A stretch of DNA of 64,000 nucleotides, from positions 248,001 to 312,000 of the forward strand of contig AP024629.1 in NCBI GenBank assembly GCA_019670725.1. The letters are read 5' to 3'. The notes beneath the pieces are model-generated. The model saw nothing but the letters and a program-made list of their open reading frames with translations. It had not been told where the DNA came from and did not search any database. The translations under genes and the position numbers were made by a program. Position 1 is the first letter of the stretch. Each line of letters begins with the position of its first letter. Positions 35,967 through 44,545 of the stretch are shown one piece after another. This stretch comes from Alphaproteobacteria bacterium SO-S41 (GTDB taxonomy: Bacteria > Pseudomonadota > Alphaproteobacteria > Micropepsales > Micropepsaceae).

Positions 35967-38900
35967 CAGACTGCCGCCTTGTCGTTGATGAGGCTCTCCA
36001 CGAGGGCCGTGAAGCCCGCGTCGATCTCGAAAACGTCGGTGAACTCGGCGAACCGCCAACGCCCGAAGGTCTGCAGGTTATTCACGCCCGGCACCCACAG
36101 CGTCTTCATCGTCTCGGCCTTCATCTGGGCGTCGCTACCGCGATAGCCCTTGGTTTCGAGAATGAGATTGATCGGCTCGTCCTTGCCGTCATCCAAGCGA
36201 ACGATGAAATCCGGGACATAGGCGCGCGGCGTCGCGCCGTCGCGATAGGGCACCTCGAACTGCATGCCCTGGTTCTTGGCGTAAGCGACGACACGCGGGT
36301 GGCTTTCGATCACGCGGGCCAGTTCGCCCTCCCAGGCGCTGTCCTCCACCACATAGTTGACGTGGCTCTTGTCGGCAGCCGTCTTCCACAGTGGCTTCGA
36401 CGTCGTGAAGCCGACATGGCGGGTGGAGCCCCTGGGATTGTACGGGTCTAGGATCGCCTTGATGCGGTTCGCCCCGGCATTGCGGCGCTGGCAGGCAAGA
36501 TAGATGCGCTCGACCGCCTTCTCTTCTATGGCCTGATAGCTAACCGCACCGCGGGGCACGGATTTCAGCACGAGATAGCCCTCATCCACCCAGCGCCGCG
36601 CGATGGCTTTCAGCTGGCCGAACAAATGCATCGGCGGTTCCTGGTTGTGGTCGCGGAACCGGCTGAACAACAGGCGCGAGGCGAGACGATACGAAATCTC
36701 GTTGTTGCGCATGCGGTCGAGATAGTCGGTGTTGAGCTCCACCCCCTCGCCGACAATGCCCTCCATGAAGACCTTGGTCGGCCCGATTTCTTCGGGGGTC
36801 AGGACGAGGCGGGAGTCCTCGGTGAACTCGGCGGTCAGCCGCTCCTCGGGCAGTTCGACGCGATAGCCCTGGACGCGCGGGAAGACGATCTCCAGCGAGG
36901 CGCGCTCCTTCACGGCGTGGACACGCGTGACGGGCTTGGGCGCCTTGGGCAGGACAACGACAGGCTTGGCCGTGAAATCGAACGGGATGCCCAGAATGTC
37001 GGCATACTCGACGTCAAACAGGCCTTCGGCGTTCAACTCGTAGGACTGGCGGCGCAGGCCACGCCCGACGACCTGTTCGCACAGCAACTGCGTCCCGAAC
37101 GCGCGGACGCCGAGAATGTGGGTGACGGTGTTGGCGTCCCACCCCTCGGTCAGCATCGAGACCGAGACGACACAGCGGATGGATTCCCCGAGGCGCCCCG
37201 GACGGCCGACCGTGTTCATGACTTCGCGCAGGATTTCCGCATCCGACGGATCACCCGCCGCGGCGTCGCCTGTGCGCTCGCGCTGATCGCGCTTGAACTG
37301 CTCCAACTCTGGGCCGGCGGCGTCGCGGAAGTCGGTGTCGAGCGCATCACCAGATTCGATCTGGTAGGAATCGATCAGCAGCGCATTGGGCCGGGCGAGG
37401 CGGTTGCCGGCGTCGTCGTAGTTCTGGAAAAACTTCAGATGCCCGGAGTGGCGGTTCTGAAGCTCGCCATCCTCGGTCTTGCGCTCGAAGCCGGAGATCC
37501 ACTCGTAAACGGCGCGCGAGGTCGAGGTGTTGTTGCACACGACAATAAAGACCGGCGGCGTTGTTATCCCCGCTCGCAGCCATGCTTCGTGCGTTGTCTC
37601 GTAGTGACTGTATAGAGCGTAGAGCGCCGTCTGAAGTTGCTCCGGCAGTGACAGCGGATCGACGGGACCGCCTTTACCGACGCCCTTCTTAGGCATCTTC
37701 TTGCCGATGTGCTTCCACAGCTCGCGATAGACGGGCATGTCGCCGATGGGCAGGTTGTCGCTGACTGGCACGCGAGGTAACTTCACGATGCCGCTTTCGA
37801 TGGCGTCCATCAGGGAGAAATCGCTGACCGTCCAGGGGAACAGCGTGCCTTCGCGATAGCCTGAGCCGCGCAAGAAGAACGGCGTGGCCGACAGATCGTA
37901 GACGGCCCTGACGCCGACCTTACGCTTCAGAGCCTCAAGACCCGAAATCCAAAGACGCGCAGCCTCGTTATTCTTTTTGGCCTCGTCTTTTTCCTCGGCC
38001 GTCGGCTTCTCGTCGTCCTCGGTGGCGGGCCGCTCGCGATAGCAGTGATGCGCTTCGTCGTTGATGACGACGACGTTCTTCATATTGATGAGATCGCCGC
38101 AGGCCCGCTGCAGCATCTGCCCGTCGGTTTCGATGGTCAGCGGGGCGTCGCCCCGACCCTGAAGCAGGGATCGCCCCACCTTGGAGAGGTCCATCGTCTC
38201 GCGCCGTTTGAAGGCGTGGTAGTTGGTGACGACGATCTTGGCCCTGGCCACATCGCCCATCATGTCGGCCGGGATCAGTTCGCGGGTTTTGTAGTAATTG
38301 TCGGGATCATCGGGCAGCAGCACACGCAGCCGGTCGCGTATTGTGATGCCCGGCGCGACGATCAGAAAGCCGCGGCTGAACAGGCTGCTGTTCTGGACAC
38401 GGACAGCGTTGACCGTCTGCCAGGCAATCAGCATCGCCATGACCGTCGTCTTGCCCGCGCCGGTCGCCATCTTCAGTGCGATACGAAAGAGGTCTGGATT
38501 CGCCTCTTCGTTCGCGCCCTTCAGGTGATCCCAGATGAAAGCATAGCGGCGCTGAGTCCGCGCGACCTCGGTAAGCCAGACCAGGGTTTCGACCGCCTCG
38601 ACCTGGCAGAAGAACGGCCGAACGCCCTGAAATTCATGGTGGCGCCAGTGCTGCAGAAGCCGGGCGGTCGAAGGCGTCACGCCCCAATCGGCCGAGTTGG
38701 GCAAAGCGCGCCATGAGGCGACATGGCCGCGGATGACGTTGATGATCGGTGTGGGATTGTACCTTTGGTCGTCGTCGGCGTCGTCCAGGCCGAGCTCCGC
38801 CTGGACATCCTTGCCTTTACGCTTGCGTGCTTTGGGGACAGGCGTGACAAATTTCGACTCCCGCCGCCCGGCAAAGGGCTGCACGTCGAGTGGCTGTCCT

Positions 38901-38980
38901 TCCTCATCGAGTGCGTGATGAAGTCTCGGCGGCTCGTAAGGTGAATTCAGAATAGGCCGTTCGAAGAACGACTGCACCAC
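35966..38980 (-). CDS. Type III Res-like helicase-endonuclease (BPTD_3080-type)
   Basis: 1004 aa. The SF2 helicase has A-T-G-A-G-K-T at 172-178 and D-E-A-H at 308-311, with a helicase-C segment (EQVVGRGLRRQSY). The C-terminus has a PD-(D/E)XK nuclease: P-D-F near 923 and L-I-L-E-T-K-G near 939-945. The opening (FFERPILNSPYE) matches my recollection of the BPTD_3080 restriction endonuclease family, which pairs with a large methyltransferase. This is the first gene of the 30 kb array. The 550 bp upstream up to the tRNA holds no gene and should contain its promoter. Confidence 0.88.
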   Translation of the reverse strand: MVQSFFERPILNSPYEPPRLHHALDEEGQPLDVQPFAGRRESKFVTPVPKARKRKGKDVQAELGLDDADDDQRYNPTPIINVIRGHVASWRALPNSADWGVTPSTARLLQHWRHHEFQGVRPFFCQVEAVETLVWLTEVARTQRRYAFIWDHLKGANEEANPDLFRIALKMATGAGKTTVMAMLIAWQTVNAVRVQNSSLFSRGFLIVAPGITIRDRLRVLLPDDPDNYYKTRELIPADMMGDVARAKIVVTNYHAFKRRETMDLSKVGRSLLQGRGDAPLTIETDGQMLQRACGDLINMKNVVVINDEAHHCYRERPATEDDEKPTAEEKDEAKKNNEAARLWISGLEALKRKVGVRAVYDLSATPFFLRGSGYREGTLFPWTVSDFSLMDAIESGIVKLPRVPVSDNLPIGDMPVYRELWKHIGKKMPKKGVGKGGPVDPLSLPEQLQTALYALYSHYETTHEAWLRAGITTPPVFIVVCNNTSTSRAVYEWISGFERKTEDGELQNRHSGHLKFFQNYDDAGNRLARPNALLIDSYQIESGDALDTDFRDAAGPELEQFKRDQRERTGDAAAGDPSDAEILREVMNTVGRPGRLGESIRCVVSVSMLTEGWDANTVTHILGVRAFGTQLLCEQVVGRGLRRQSYELNAEGLFDVEYADILGIPFDFTAKPVVVLPKAPKPVTRVHAVKERASLEIVFPRVQGYRVELPEERLTAEFTEDSRLVLTPEEIGPTKVFMEGIVGEGVELNTDYLDRMRNNEISYRLASRLLFSRFRDHNQEPPMHLFGQLKAIARRWVDEGYLVLKSVPRGAVSYQAIEEKAVERIYLACQRRNAGANRIKAILDPYNPRGSTRHVGFTTSKPLWKTAADKSHVNYVVEDSAWEGELARVIESHPRVVAYAKNQGMQFEVPYRDGATPRAYVPDFIVRLDDGKDEPINLILETKGYRGSDAQMKAETMKTLWVPGVNNLQTFGRWRFAEFTDVFEIDAGFTALVESLINDKAAV

Positions 38981-39526
38981 GCCCTATCCCCCTTAGAAGT
39001 AGCGTCGCTCTTTCTGAGCATGGCGGACAGCTAATAGCGCAAGAGCGTCAGAAGCAATCAGACCGGGCGGCCACCAAATACACTGTTGCAACGGCCAGGG
39101 TCTCAAGACCCACAAACCTCCACGTCAGTCGCAAGTGTACTCTCGTCCTCGGTGGGCGCTGGCAGCTCGCGCTCGCCTTAATATCCAGCCCAAACCGCCG
39201 TCCCAGGCCCCACGCTTTACGGTGTCGGGTGGCGGGGTCAAGGTCGGGTCGGGGTAGGGCTCGCCAGCTATGCGGTCTGGGGTTCAGGTTCCCTCAGGTC
39301 GCACCATTTGGTCCCTACTGGGGTATTTCACGTCAGCGGCAGCCAAGGCCCGCCCGCTCGGCGCGCGTGGCCTATCTAGGGCTTGGGCAAGCCCGCAGGG
39401 CCTATTTCGGGGTGGGTGCTCAAATGCCGTTATTTTGCCACTCTAGCGCTTCCGTAGTGCTTCCGTCGCCAAATGGCTACGGGCTGCCTCTCAAGGCATC
39501 CTATAACTCATTGTTTTTATTGACTT
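38981..39526. other. Gene-free right end of the island
   Basis: About 546 bp with no convincing ORF. It must contain the promoter of the Res-like gene. Visible structure is a hairpin at 39379-39394 (GGGCTT / AAGCCC), flanked by two copies of GGCCTATYT about 30 bp apart, and the 18 bp repeat at 39448-39465 shared with the left end. The hairpin lacks a T tract. Confidence 0.5.
39448..39465 (+). repeat. Candidate integrase arm-type site, right
   Basis: GCTTCCGTAGTGCTTCCG, differing by one base from 3664-3681. It lies 61 bp inside the right attachment repeat, whereas the left copy is 139 bp inside attL. Pairing of such repeats near both ends suggests binding by the island integrase or its accessory protein. 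Confidence 0.5.
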
Positions 39527-39576
39527 AATGGAGCGGGCGAGGCGATTCGAACGCCCGACCCCAACCTTGGCAAGGT
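39527..39576. repeat. attR, right direct repeat within tRNA-Gly
   Basis: Fifty bases identical to 3475-3524. It covers the 3' half of the tRNA gene from the anticodon arm through the encoded CCA. The island lies on its 3' side, so integration leaves the tRNA intact because the element supplies the identical 3' end. Confidence 0.93.
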
Positions 39577-39603
39577 TGTGCTCTACCCCTGAGCTACGCC
39601 CGC
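39529..39603 (-). tRNA. tRNA-Gly(GCC)
   Basis: 75 nt including an encoded CCA. The minus strand begins GCGGGCG and ends CGCCCGC-T-CCA, giving a 7 bp acceptor stem. The D-arm region is GCTCAGGGGTAGAGC. The anticodon stem ACCTTGCCAAGGT displays anticodon GCC in a TTGCCAA loop. The T arm holds GTTCGAATC. It decodes GGC/GGT and is the integration target of the island. Only this copy is complete; the fragment near 3.5 kb is not. Confidence 0.95.
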
Positions 39604-39717
39604 TCGTAACCGCTCGGCCTAATGGGTAGGGGGCCGGTCGGGAAGGCGCGCCTTATTGCCGAAATCGGCGGGCGATGCAAGACACGGCTGCGGGGAATAA
39701 TGAAAAGGACCAAAGAC

Positions 39718-40359
39718 ATGGGAACGATCGCCAAGACCGCCGTCCGGGTGGCGGTGTGTGGGATGGCCGTGGCAGGCCTGCTTGGCGTTGCCGGCGCCCT
39801 GGAAGCGGCGCAGCCGCCGCTGGCGCGGCCGGTGCCGGTGTTCGAGGGAACGATCGATCTCAGCGCCGCGCCGGGCTCCAGCGAGAACACGGCGTCGGCG
39901 GATTTCCTGACGAAATTGCCCTCGGCGCCGGAGATGATCTTTCTCGATCTCACCATCGCCCCGGCGGTCGTCGATGTCGCTGCGAGCCCCGCGGTGCTCG
40001 ATTTCGGCGCGACCGCCTATGGCGGGCCGGCGGGCGCGGCGCTCGCGCCGTTTCCCTGTTCGGCGGGAAGCTGGACGATGATCGACCGCGGCCTTTCCGT
40101 CCTCACCGTCGCGCCGACGGCGATCGACACGCATCTGCTGCTGACCATCGAGGTCGCCAGCGGGGCGGCGGCGCCGTTCAATGCGATCTCCTGCGACTAT
40201 GCGCCCGGCCTGCCCGCGCAGGTGGCGCTGCATGTCACGGGGTTCTTCGTGGTGCAGGAAACCGCGATCCCGACCGCGCGGGGCCTGCGTTTCGTGCCCT
40301 ACACGCCGCCTTATGCCGAGGCGCTGGATGCGCTGGCGCGCTCGATCGCCGCGCCGTGA
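39718..40359 (+). CDS. Secreted hypothetical protein
   Basis: 213 aa from the ATG at 39718, which has AAAGGA eight bases upstream; in-frame ATGs at 39700 and further back are less favoured. A hydrophobic N-terminus (about residues 8-30) looks like a signal peptide ending at an alanine-rich site. The mature part is rich in alanine, proline and small residues, with two cysteines that could pair. No family is recognised. It overlaps the next gene's GTG start with its stop (GTGA), so the two are probably cotranscribed although no functional link is evident. Confidence 0.65.
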   Translation: MGTIAKTAVRVAVCGMAVAGLLGVAGALEAAQPPLARPVPVFEGTIDLSAAPGSSENTASADFLTKLPSAPEMIFLDLTIAPAVVDVAASPAVLDFGATAYGGPAGAALAPFPCSAGSWTMIDRGLSVLTVAPTAIDTHLLLTIEVASGAAAPFNAISCDYAPGLPAQVALHVTGFFVVQETAIPTARGLRFVPYTPPYAEALDALARSIAAP

Positions 40360-40877
40360 GCGCAGCGGAAGACGCGGAAACGGCGCTGCTGGCGCGGCTG
40401 GACCGGCTCGGCATCGCCTGGACGCGCCATGCCCATGTTCCGGTCTTCACGGTGGAGGAGGCGCAGGCGTTGCGCGGCGTCTTGCCCGGCGGCCATGCCA
40501 AGAACCTGTTCCTGAAGGATAAAAAGGACCGCCTGTTCCTGGTGGTCGCCGAGGAAGAGGCGGCGGTCGACCTCAAGGCGCTGAAGACGGTGCTGGGCGC
40601 GGCGCAGCTCTCCTTCGGCAGGGCCGAGCTGCTGGGCGAGATCCTGCAGGTGACGCCGGGCTCGGTGACGCCGTTTGCGGCCATGAACGCGCCGCCGGGG
40701 CGGCTGACCGTGGTGCTGGACAAGGCGCTGCTCGCCCACGATCCCGTCAATTTCCACCCGCTCCGCAACGATGCGACGCTGGCGGTATCGCCGGGCGATC
40801 TCGTCGCGTTTCTGAGGGATACCGGCCATGAACCGGTGCTGACGCGCTTTGAGGCGCGGGATGCGGCCCCTATATAG
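40356..40877 (+). CDS. YbaK/ProX-type aminoacyl-tRNA deacylase
   Basis: 173 aa from a GTG at 40356 that overlaps the previous stop. The sequence has the YbaK/prolyl-tRNA editing fold: H-V-P-V-F-T-V-E-E-A-Q near the start, G-G-H-A-K-N-L-F-L-K-D (about 47-57), and the late P-L-R-N-D-A-T segment. It resembles stand-alone ProXp/PrdX proteins that hydrolyse mischarged Ala-tRNA(Pro) and similar species in the cytoplasm. The exact tRNA specificity cannot be decided from sequence. It lies 52 bp before the thioredoxin-like gene on the same strand. Confidence 0.86.
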   Translation: MSAAEDAETALLARLDRLGIAWTRHAHVPVFTVEEAQALRGVLPGGHAKNLFLKDKKDRLFLVVAEEEAAVDLKALKTVLGAAQLSFGRAELLGEILQVTPGSVTPFAAMNAPPGRLTVVLDKALLAHDPVNFHPLRNDATLAVSPGDLVAFLRDTGHEPVLTRFEARDAAPI

Positions 40878-40929
40878 GGGCTTCAACGGCCGGCAGATGT
40901 GAGACCGGCGCGAACGGCAATCGAGCGAC

Positions 40930-41850
40930 ATGACCCTGACCTCAGAACCCAGCCCTGTTCCGTCCAATGGCGCGCCCGTCCTGGTGAAGGACACGACCGA
41001 CCGCGCCTTCGGGATCGACGTGATCCAGGAATCGACGAACCAGCCGGTCATCGTTGACTTCTGGGCGCCGTGGTGCGGCCCGTGCAAGCAGCTTGGCCCG
41101 ATGCTGGAAAAGCATGTCGCCGCCGCCAAGGGCGCGGTGAAGATGGTCAAGATCAATATCGATGAGAACCCGCAGATCGCCCAGCGGCTGCGCATCCAGT
41201 CGATCCCGGCCGTCTATGCCTTCTCCAAGGGCCAGCCGGTGGACGGGTTCCTGGGCGCAGTGCCGGAAAGCCAGGTCAAGGATTTCGTCAAGCGCATGGT
41301 GACGCTGGGCGGCGGCGGGCCGTCGCCGGTTGACGAACTGCTGGCCGGCGCCAAGCAGGCGCTGGAGGCCGGCGAGATCGCGGTCGCCGCGCAGGCGTTC
41401 AGCGAAGTGCTAGGCGCCGAGCCGGACCGGATCGAGGCCCTGGCGGGTCTCGCGCGCTGCTATCTGGCGACCGGCGATCTGGAGGGCGCGACGGAGACGC
41501 TCGCGGCGGTGCCCGAGGACGGCCGCGCCAATGAAGAAGTGAAGGCCGCGCAGGCGGCGCTCGATCTCGCGGCCAAGGCGGGTCCGGCGGGTGAGAGCGA
41601 GCGGCTGAAGGCGGCGCTCGATGCAGCGCCCGACGACCTGCAGGCGCGCTACGACTATGCGATGGCGCTGGTCGCCGAGAACCAGATCGAGCCGGCGATG
41701 GACGAGTTCTTGGCGATCTTCAAGCGCGACCGCACCTGGGAAGACCAGAAGGCGCGCAAGGAATTGCTGACGCTGTTCGAGGCGCTGGGGCCGGCCGACC
41801 CGCTGGTCATGGCGGGGCGCCGCAAGCTCTCCGCGCTGTTGTTCAGCTAA
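40930..41850 (+). CDS. cnoX: Thioredoxin-like TPR protein, CnoX/YbbN family
   Basis: 306 aa. An N-terminal thioredoxin domain (about 22-125) with W-C-G-P-C at 48-52 is followed by TPR-like helices to the end. This architecture is that of CnoX (YbbN), a chaperedoxin that holds unfolding proteins under oxidative stress and passes them to GroEL or DnaK. The intact CxxC suggests redox activity, as in the alphaproteobacterial form. It is followed within six bases by the LON-domain gene, a neighbourhood common in alphaproteobacteria and suggestive of proteostasis. Confidence 0.92.
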   Translation: MTLTSEPSPVPSNGAPVLVKDTTDRAFGIDVIQESTNQPVIVDFWAPWCGPCKQLGPMLEKHVAAAKGAVKMVKINIDENPQIAQRLRIQSIPAVYAFSKGQPVDGFLGAVPESQVKDFVKRMVTLGGGGPSPVDELLAGAKQALEAGEIAVAAQAFSEVLGAEPDRIEALAGLARCYLATGDLEGATETLAAVPEDGRANEEVKAAQAALDLAAKAGPAGESERLKAALDAAPDDLQARYDYAMALVAENQIEPAMDEFLAIFKRDRTWEDQKARKELLTLFEALGPADPLVMAGRRKLSALLFS

Positions 41851-41855
41851 GCGCC

Positions 41856-42554
41856 ATGAGCGAGCATGTCTGGCCCGTAAAATACGAAGGACCTGGGGAT
41901 CTGCCCCAGATCATTCCGCTGTTTCCGCTGGCCGGCGCGGTGTTTTTTCCGCGCGCCAACCTGCCGCTCAATATTTTCGAGCCGCGCTATCTTTCGATGA
42001 TCGACGATGCGATGCGCGGCAACCGCATCATCGGCATGATCCAGCCCTCGGGCGGGCCTGACCTGCGTCCGGCGCTGCATCGCATCGGCTGCGCGGGGCG
42101 CATTGTACAGTACGGCGAGACCGATGACGGGCGCATGGTGATCCAGCTGCGCGGCGTCGCGCGCTTTCGTCTGGACGATGAGTTGACGGCGATGACGCCC
42201 TATCGCCAGGCGCGGGTCGACTATCTTCCGTACAAGGAGGATTTTCGCGAGCCGGGCCTTAGCGAGTCCGAAGCGCGCTTCGATCGCGAGACTTATCTGC
42301 AGACGCTGAAGCTCTATCTGAAGGCGATCGCGGTGCAGATCGACTGGGATTGGGTCGAGAAGGCGCCGGTCGAGATCCTGATCAACGCCTTCGCCATGCT
42401 CGCGCCGTTGGGGCCGCAGGAGAAGCAGGCGCTGCTGGAGGCCGGCACGCTGGAGGAGCGCACCAGGGGTGCGCTGACGCTGATGGAGTTGGCGGTCGCC
42501 GAAACCGGCGGCGGCAGCGGCTTCAGCGGCCCCGGCAATGCGACGATGAATTAG
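41856..42554 (+). CDS. LON-protease substrate-binding-domain protein
   Basis: 232 aa, without the ATPase or protease domains of Lon. The N-terminal LON fold is clear: [22 protein letters not shown], and later G-C-A-G-R-I and Q-L-R-G-V-A-R-F. Stand-alone LON proteins are common in alphaproteobacteria, usually beside thioredoxin and UPF0434 genes as here. The function is not established; a role in substrate recognition or protein quality control is inferred. It starts five bases after cnoX. Confidence 0.92.
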   Translation: MSEHVWPVKYEGPGDLPQIIPLFPLAGAVFFPRANLPLNIFEPRYLSMIDDAMRGNRIIGMIQPSGGPDLRPALHRIGCAGRIVQYGETDDGRMVIQLRGVARFRLDDELTAMTPYRQARVDYLPYKEDFREPGLSESEARFDRETYLQTLKLYLKAIAVQIDWDWVEKAPVEILINAFAMLAPLGPQEKQALLEAGTLEERTRGALTLMELAVAETGGGSGFSGPGNATMN

Positions 42555-42564
42555 GGGCGACAGG

Positions 42565-42756
42565 ATGGATGCCGACGCGAAGCTGCTGGAAATCCTCGTC
42601 TGTCCGCAGACCCGCGGGCCGCTCAGCTATGACCGCGAGAAGCAGGAACTTGTGAGCCGGCAGGCCGGGCTCGCCTTCCCGGTGCGCGACGGCATTCCGA
42701 TCATGCTGATCGGCGAGGCGCGCGAGCTCAGCGACGACGAAAAGCGCGCGCGATGA
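42565..42756 (+). CDS. UPF0434/Trm112-family small protein
   Basis: 63 aa, the family's usual length. The signature [14 protein letters not shown] near the N-terminus and [11 protein letters not shown] in the middle are diagnostic. Eukaryotic Trm112 activates methyltransferases, but the bacterial role is unclear. Only one cysteine of the possible zinc site remains. It has four-base stop/start overlap with the DUF971 gene. Confidence 0.93.
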   Translation: MDADAKLLEILVCPQTRGPLSYDREKQELVSRQAGLAFPVRDGIPIMLIGEARELSDDEKRAR

Positions 42757-43121
42757 GCGGGGCTGCAACCCATTGGCCGGTCGAGCTGCGCTATGTCAGC
42801 GCGGCGCGGGTGCTCGAAGTCGATTTCGACGACGGCAAGAGTTTCGCGCTGCCGGCAGAATTGCTGCGCGTGGAATCGCCGAGCGCCGAGGTGCGCGGGC
42901 ACGGTGGATCGCAGAAGCAGATCGTCGCGGGCAAGCAGAGCGTCGGGATCGAACGCATCGAGGCGGTCGGCAATTACGCGGCGCGGCTGGTCTTCGACGA
43001 CGGCCATGACAGCGGGCTCTACACCTGGCGCTATCTGCGCGAGCTCGGCGAGACCGAGACGAAAGTGTGGGATGCCTATCTGAAGGCGCTTGCCGCCAAG
43101 GGGCTCAGCCGTGAGCGCTGA
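42753..43121 (+). CDS. DUF971 (gamma-butyrobetaine hydroxylase N-terminal-like) protein
   Basis: 122 aa. The family pattern is seen: W-P-V-E-L-R-Y near the start, V-L-E-V-D-F-D-D-G, the strand [12 protein letters not shown], and [11 protein letters not shown] near the end. DUF971 proteins are associated with iron-sulfur cluster handling (ApbC neighbourhoods) and as an accessory domain of dioxygenases. Here it stands alone, coupled to UPF0434 upstream and overlapping the next membrane-protein gene by 11 bp. Confidence 0.9.
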   Translation: MSGAATHWPVELRYVSAARVLEVDFDDGKSFALPAELLRVESPSAEVRGHGGSQKQIVAGKQSVGIERIEAVGNYAARLVFDDGHDSGLYTWRYLRELGETETKVWDAYLKALAAKGLSRER

Positions 43122-43470
43122 CCTGATGTGGACCGGGGTCTTCTGCATTGTCCTGGTGACGGTGCTGGGCCTGCGCCATCGCATCCAGGCCTGGCTCGAT
43201 GCGCGCGAAGCAAGGAAGCTGGCGTTCCGCGCCGAGCAGGAGCGCCAGGCGGGCGATCCGCTTGCGCATTTCTATCTGACGGTTGCCGAGATCAACGAGA
43301 AGACGCCGCCGCCGGAAACCTTCGAACGGTTCGAGCGCACGATCTGGCGCTTCGAGAACAAGAACTACCTGAACGCCGAAGGCGCCGACGAGGCGCGCCG
43401 CCAGGCCGTGCTGCGCGATGCCCGCGCCTTCTATCAGGATGTCGACCGGCTGCGGTTGGGACGGGGCTAG
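43111..43470 (+). CDS. Small membrane-anchored hypothetical protein
   Basis: 119 aa from the GTG at 43111, inside the end of the DUF971 gene; an in-frame upstream ATG at 43090 is less likely. One N-terminal helix (about residues 4-22) would anchor it in the inner membrane, and the rest is a charged cytoplasmic tail (QERQAGDPLAHFYL, then F-E-R-F-E-R-T-I-W-R-F-E). No family is recognised. It ends the run of overlapping genes starting at cnoX, so shared regulation is likely. Confidence 0.7.
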   Translation: MSADLMWTGVFCIVLVTVLGLRHRIQAWLDAREARKLAFRAEQERQAGDPLAHFYLTVAEINEKTPPPETFERFERTIWRFENKNYLNAEGADEARRQAVLRDARAFYQDVDRLRLGRG

Positions 43471-43564
43471 CGCCGCCAAGTCGCTCGTCCAAATTCTGCG
43501 CTTTCCCCCGCCCTGAGGGCCGTGATTGGCTGGCGCCAATCACAAGAAGGCAGGGAGGGTTTCG

Positions 43565-44542
43565 ATGGCGCATCCGTTCACCAAAGGCGTGCACGATCTC
43601 GGCAACGGGGTTCATGCCTATCTGCAGCCCCATGGCGAATGGGGCTACTCCAATGCGGGCCTCATCACCGACGGGGCCGAGTCGCTGCTGGTCGATACGC
43701 TGTTCGACGAGCGGCTGACGGCGGAGATGATGGTCGCGCTGAAGGATGCGACCGGGGTCGGCGCCGGCGATATCGGCACGCTCGTCAACACGCATGCCAA
43801 TGGCGACCACACCTTCGGCAACCGTCTCATCAGCAATGCGCGCATCATCGCCTCGACGGCGAGCGCGCATGAGATGGAGGAGGACGGCAATCCTCAGCGG
43901 CTCGCCGAACTGCTCGCGAACTGGAAGTCGCTGGGCGAGGTCGGCGTCTTCTTTCACAAGCTCTTCAAGGATTTCGATTTCGCGGGCGTCGAATTCCGCA
44001 TGCCCGATGTCACTTTCAGCGGCGAGAAGACGGTGAAGGTGGGCAACAAGGATGTGCATCTCATCGAAGTCGGCCCCGCGCATACCGCGGGCGATGTGCT
44101 GATCCATTCGCCCGCCGACCGGGCCGTCTTTACCGGCGACATCTTGTTCATCGAGGGTACGCCGATCGCCTGGGCCGGGCCGGTCTCGAACTGGGTCAAG
44201 GCGTGCGACCGCATCCTCGCGATGGATGTCGAGGCGATCGTGCCCGGACACGGGCCGATTACCGACAAGGCCGGCGTCAAGGCGATGCAGTCCTATCTCG
44301 TCTTTGTCGAGGCCGAGGCGAAGAAGCGGCACGCGGCGGGCCTGACCGCGTGGGAGGCGGCGCAGGATATCGCGCTCGGCGAATTCGCGGCGTGGCGCGA
44401 TGCGGAGCGGATCGCTGTTACGGTCGATACGATCTATCGCGAGATCAACAATGACACCTCGCCGCGCGATATCGTGGCGTTGTTCGGGCAGATGGCGGAA
44501 CTCGACAAGCGCTTCTGCGCGGCCTGCGGCCACAAGCACTGA
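43565..44542 (+). CDS. MBL-fold metallo-hydrolase
   Basis: 325 aa from the ATG at 43565, preceded by a good GGGAGG site. The metallo-beta-lactamase fold is shown by N-T-H-A-N-G-D-H near residue 80, a later histidine in G-P-A-H-T-A-G-D, D-I-L-F-I-E, and V-P-G-H-G-P-I. In the HxHxDH motif the second histidine is replaced by asparagine (HANGDH), a variant I recall in a subgroup of this superfamily, so the metal site is not canonical. The substrate is unknown. A glutathione-like hydrolase role is possible but not supported by a specific motif. Confidence 0.88.
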   Translation: MAHPFTKGVHDLGNGVHAYLQPHGEWGYSNAGLITDGAESLLVDTLFDERLTAEMMVALKDATGVGAGDIGTLVNTHANGDHTFGNRLISNARIIASTASAHEMEEDGNPQRLAELLANWKSLGEVGVFFHKLFKDFDFAGVEFRMPDVTFSGEKTVKVGNKDVHLIEVGPAHTAGDVLIHSPADRAVFTGDILFIEGTPIAWAGPVSNWVKACDRILAMDVEAIVPGHGPITDKAGVKAMQSYLVFVEAEAKKRHAAGLTAWEAAQDIALGEFAAWRDAERIAVTVDTIYREINNDTSPRDIVALFGQMAELDKRFCAACGHKH

Positions 44543-44545
44543 CGG

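Larger units (their letters stand above)
3475..39576. mobile_element. 36 kb tRNA-Gly-integrated defence island
   Basis: The element is bounded by perfect 50 bp direct repeats. It carries a tyrosine integrase next to the left repeat, an AlpA-like DNA-binding gene, an HUH-motif replication-type gene and a 30 kb one-strand array of defence genes. I see no conjugation genes, phage structural genes or transposases, so it looks like an integrative element dependent on a helper, or a passive island excised by its own integrase. Removing one repeat plus the intervening DNA would rejoin the backbone so that the gene ending at 3450 abuts tRNA-Gly. The left 5 kb is visibly lower in GC than the backbone. 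Confidence 0.92.

Noticed and set aside
34167-36146. 659-codon plus-strand ORF
   Set aside because: It is antisense to the DUF262/HNH gene, whose motifs are convincing. Such long shadows are common in high-GC DNA.
38981-39526. CRISPR or repeat array at the gene-free right end
   Set aside because: Only short scattered repeats and one small hairpin are seen; there is no regular repeat-spacer pattern.
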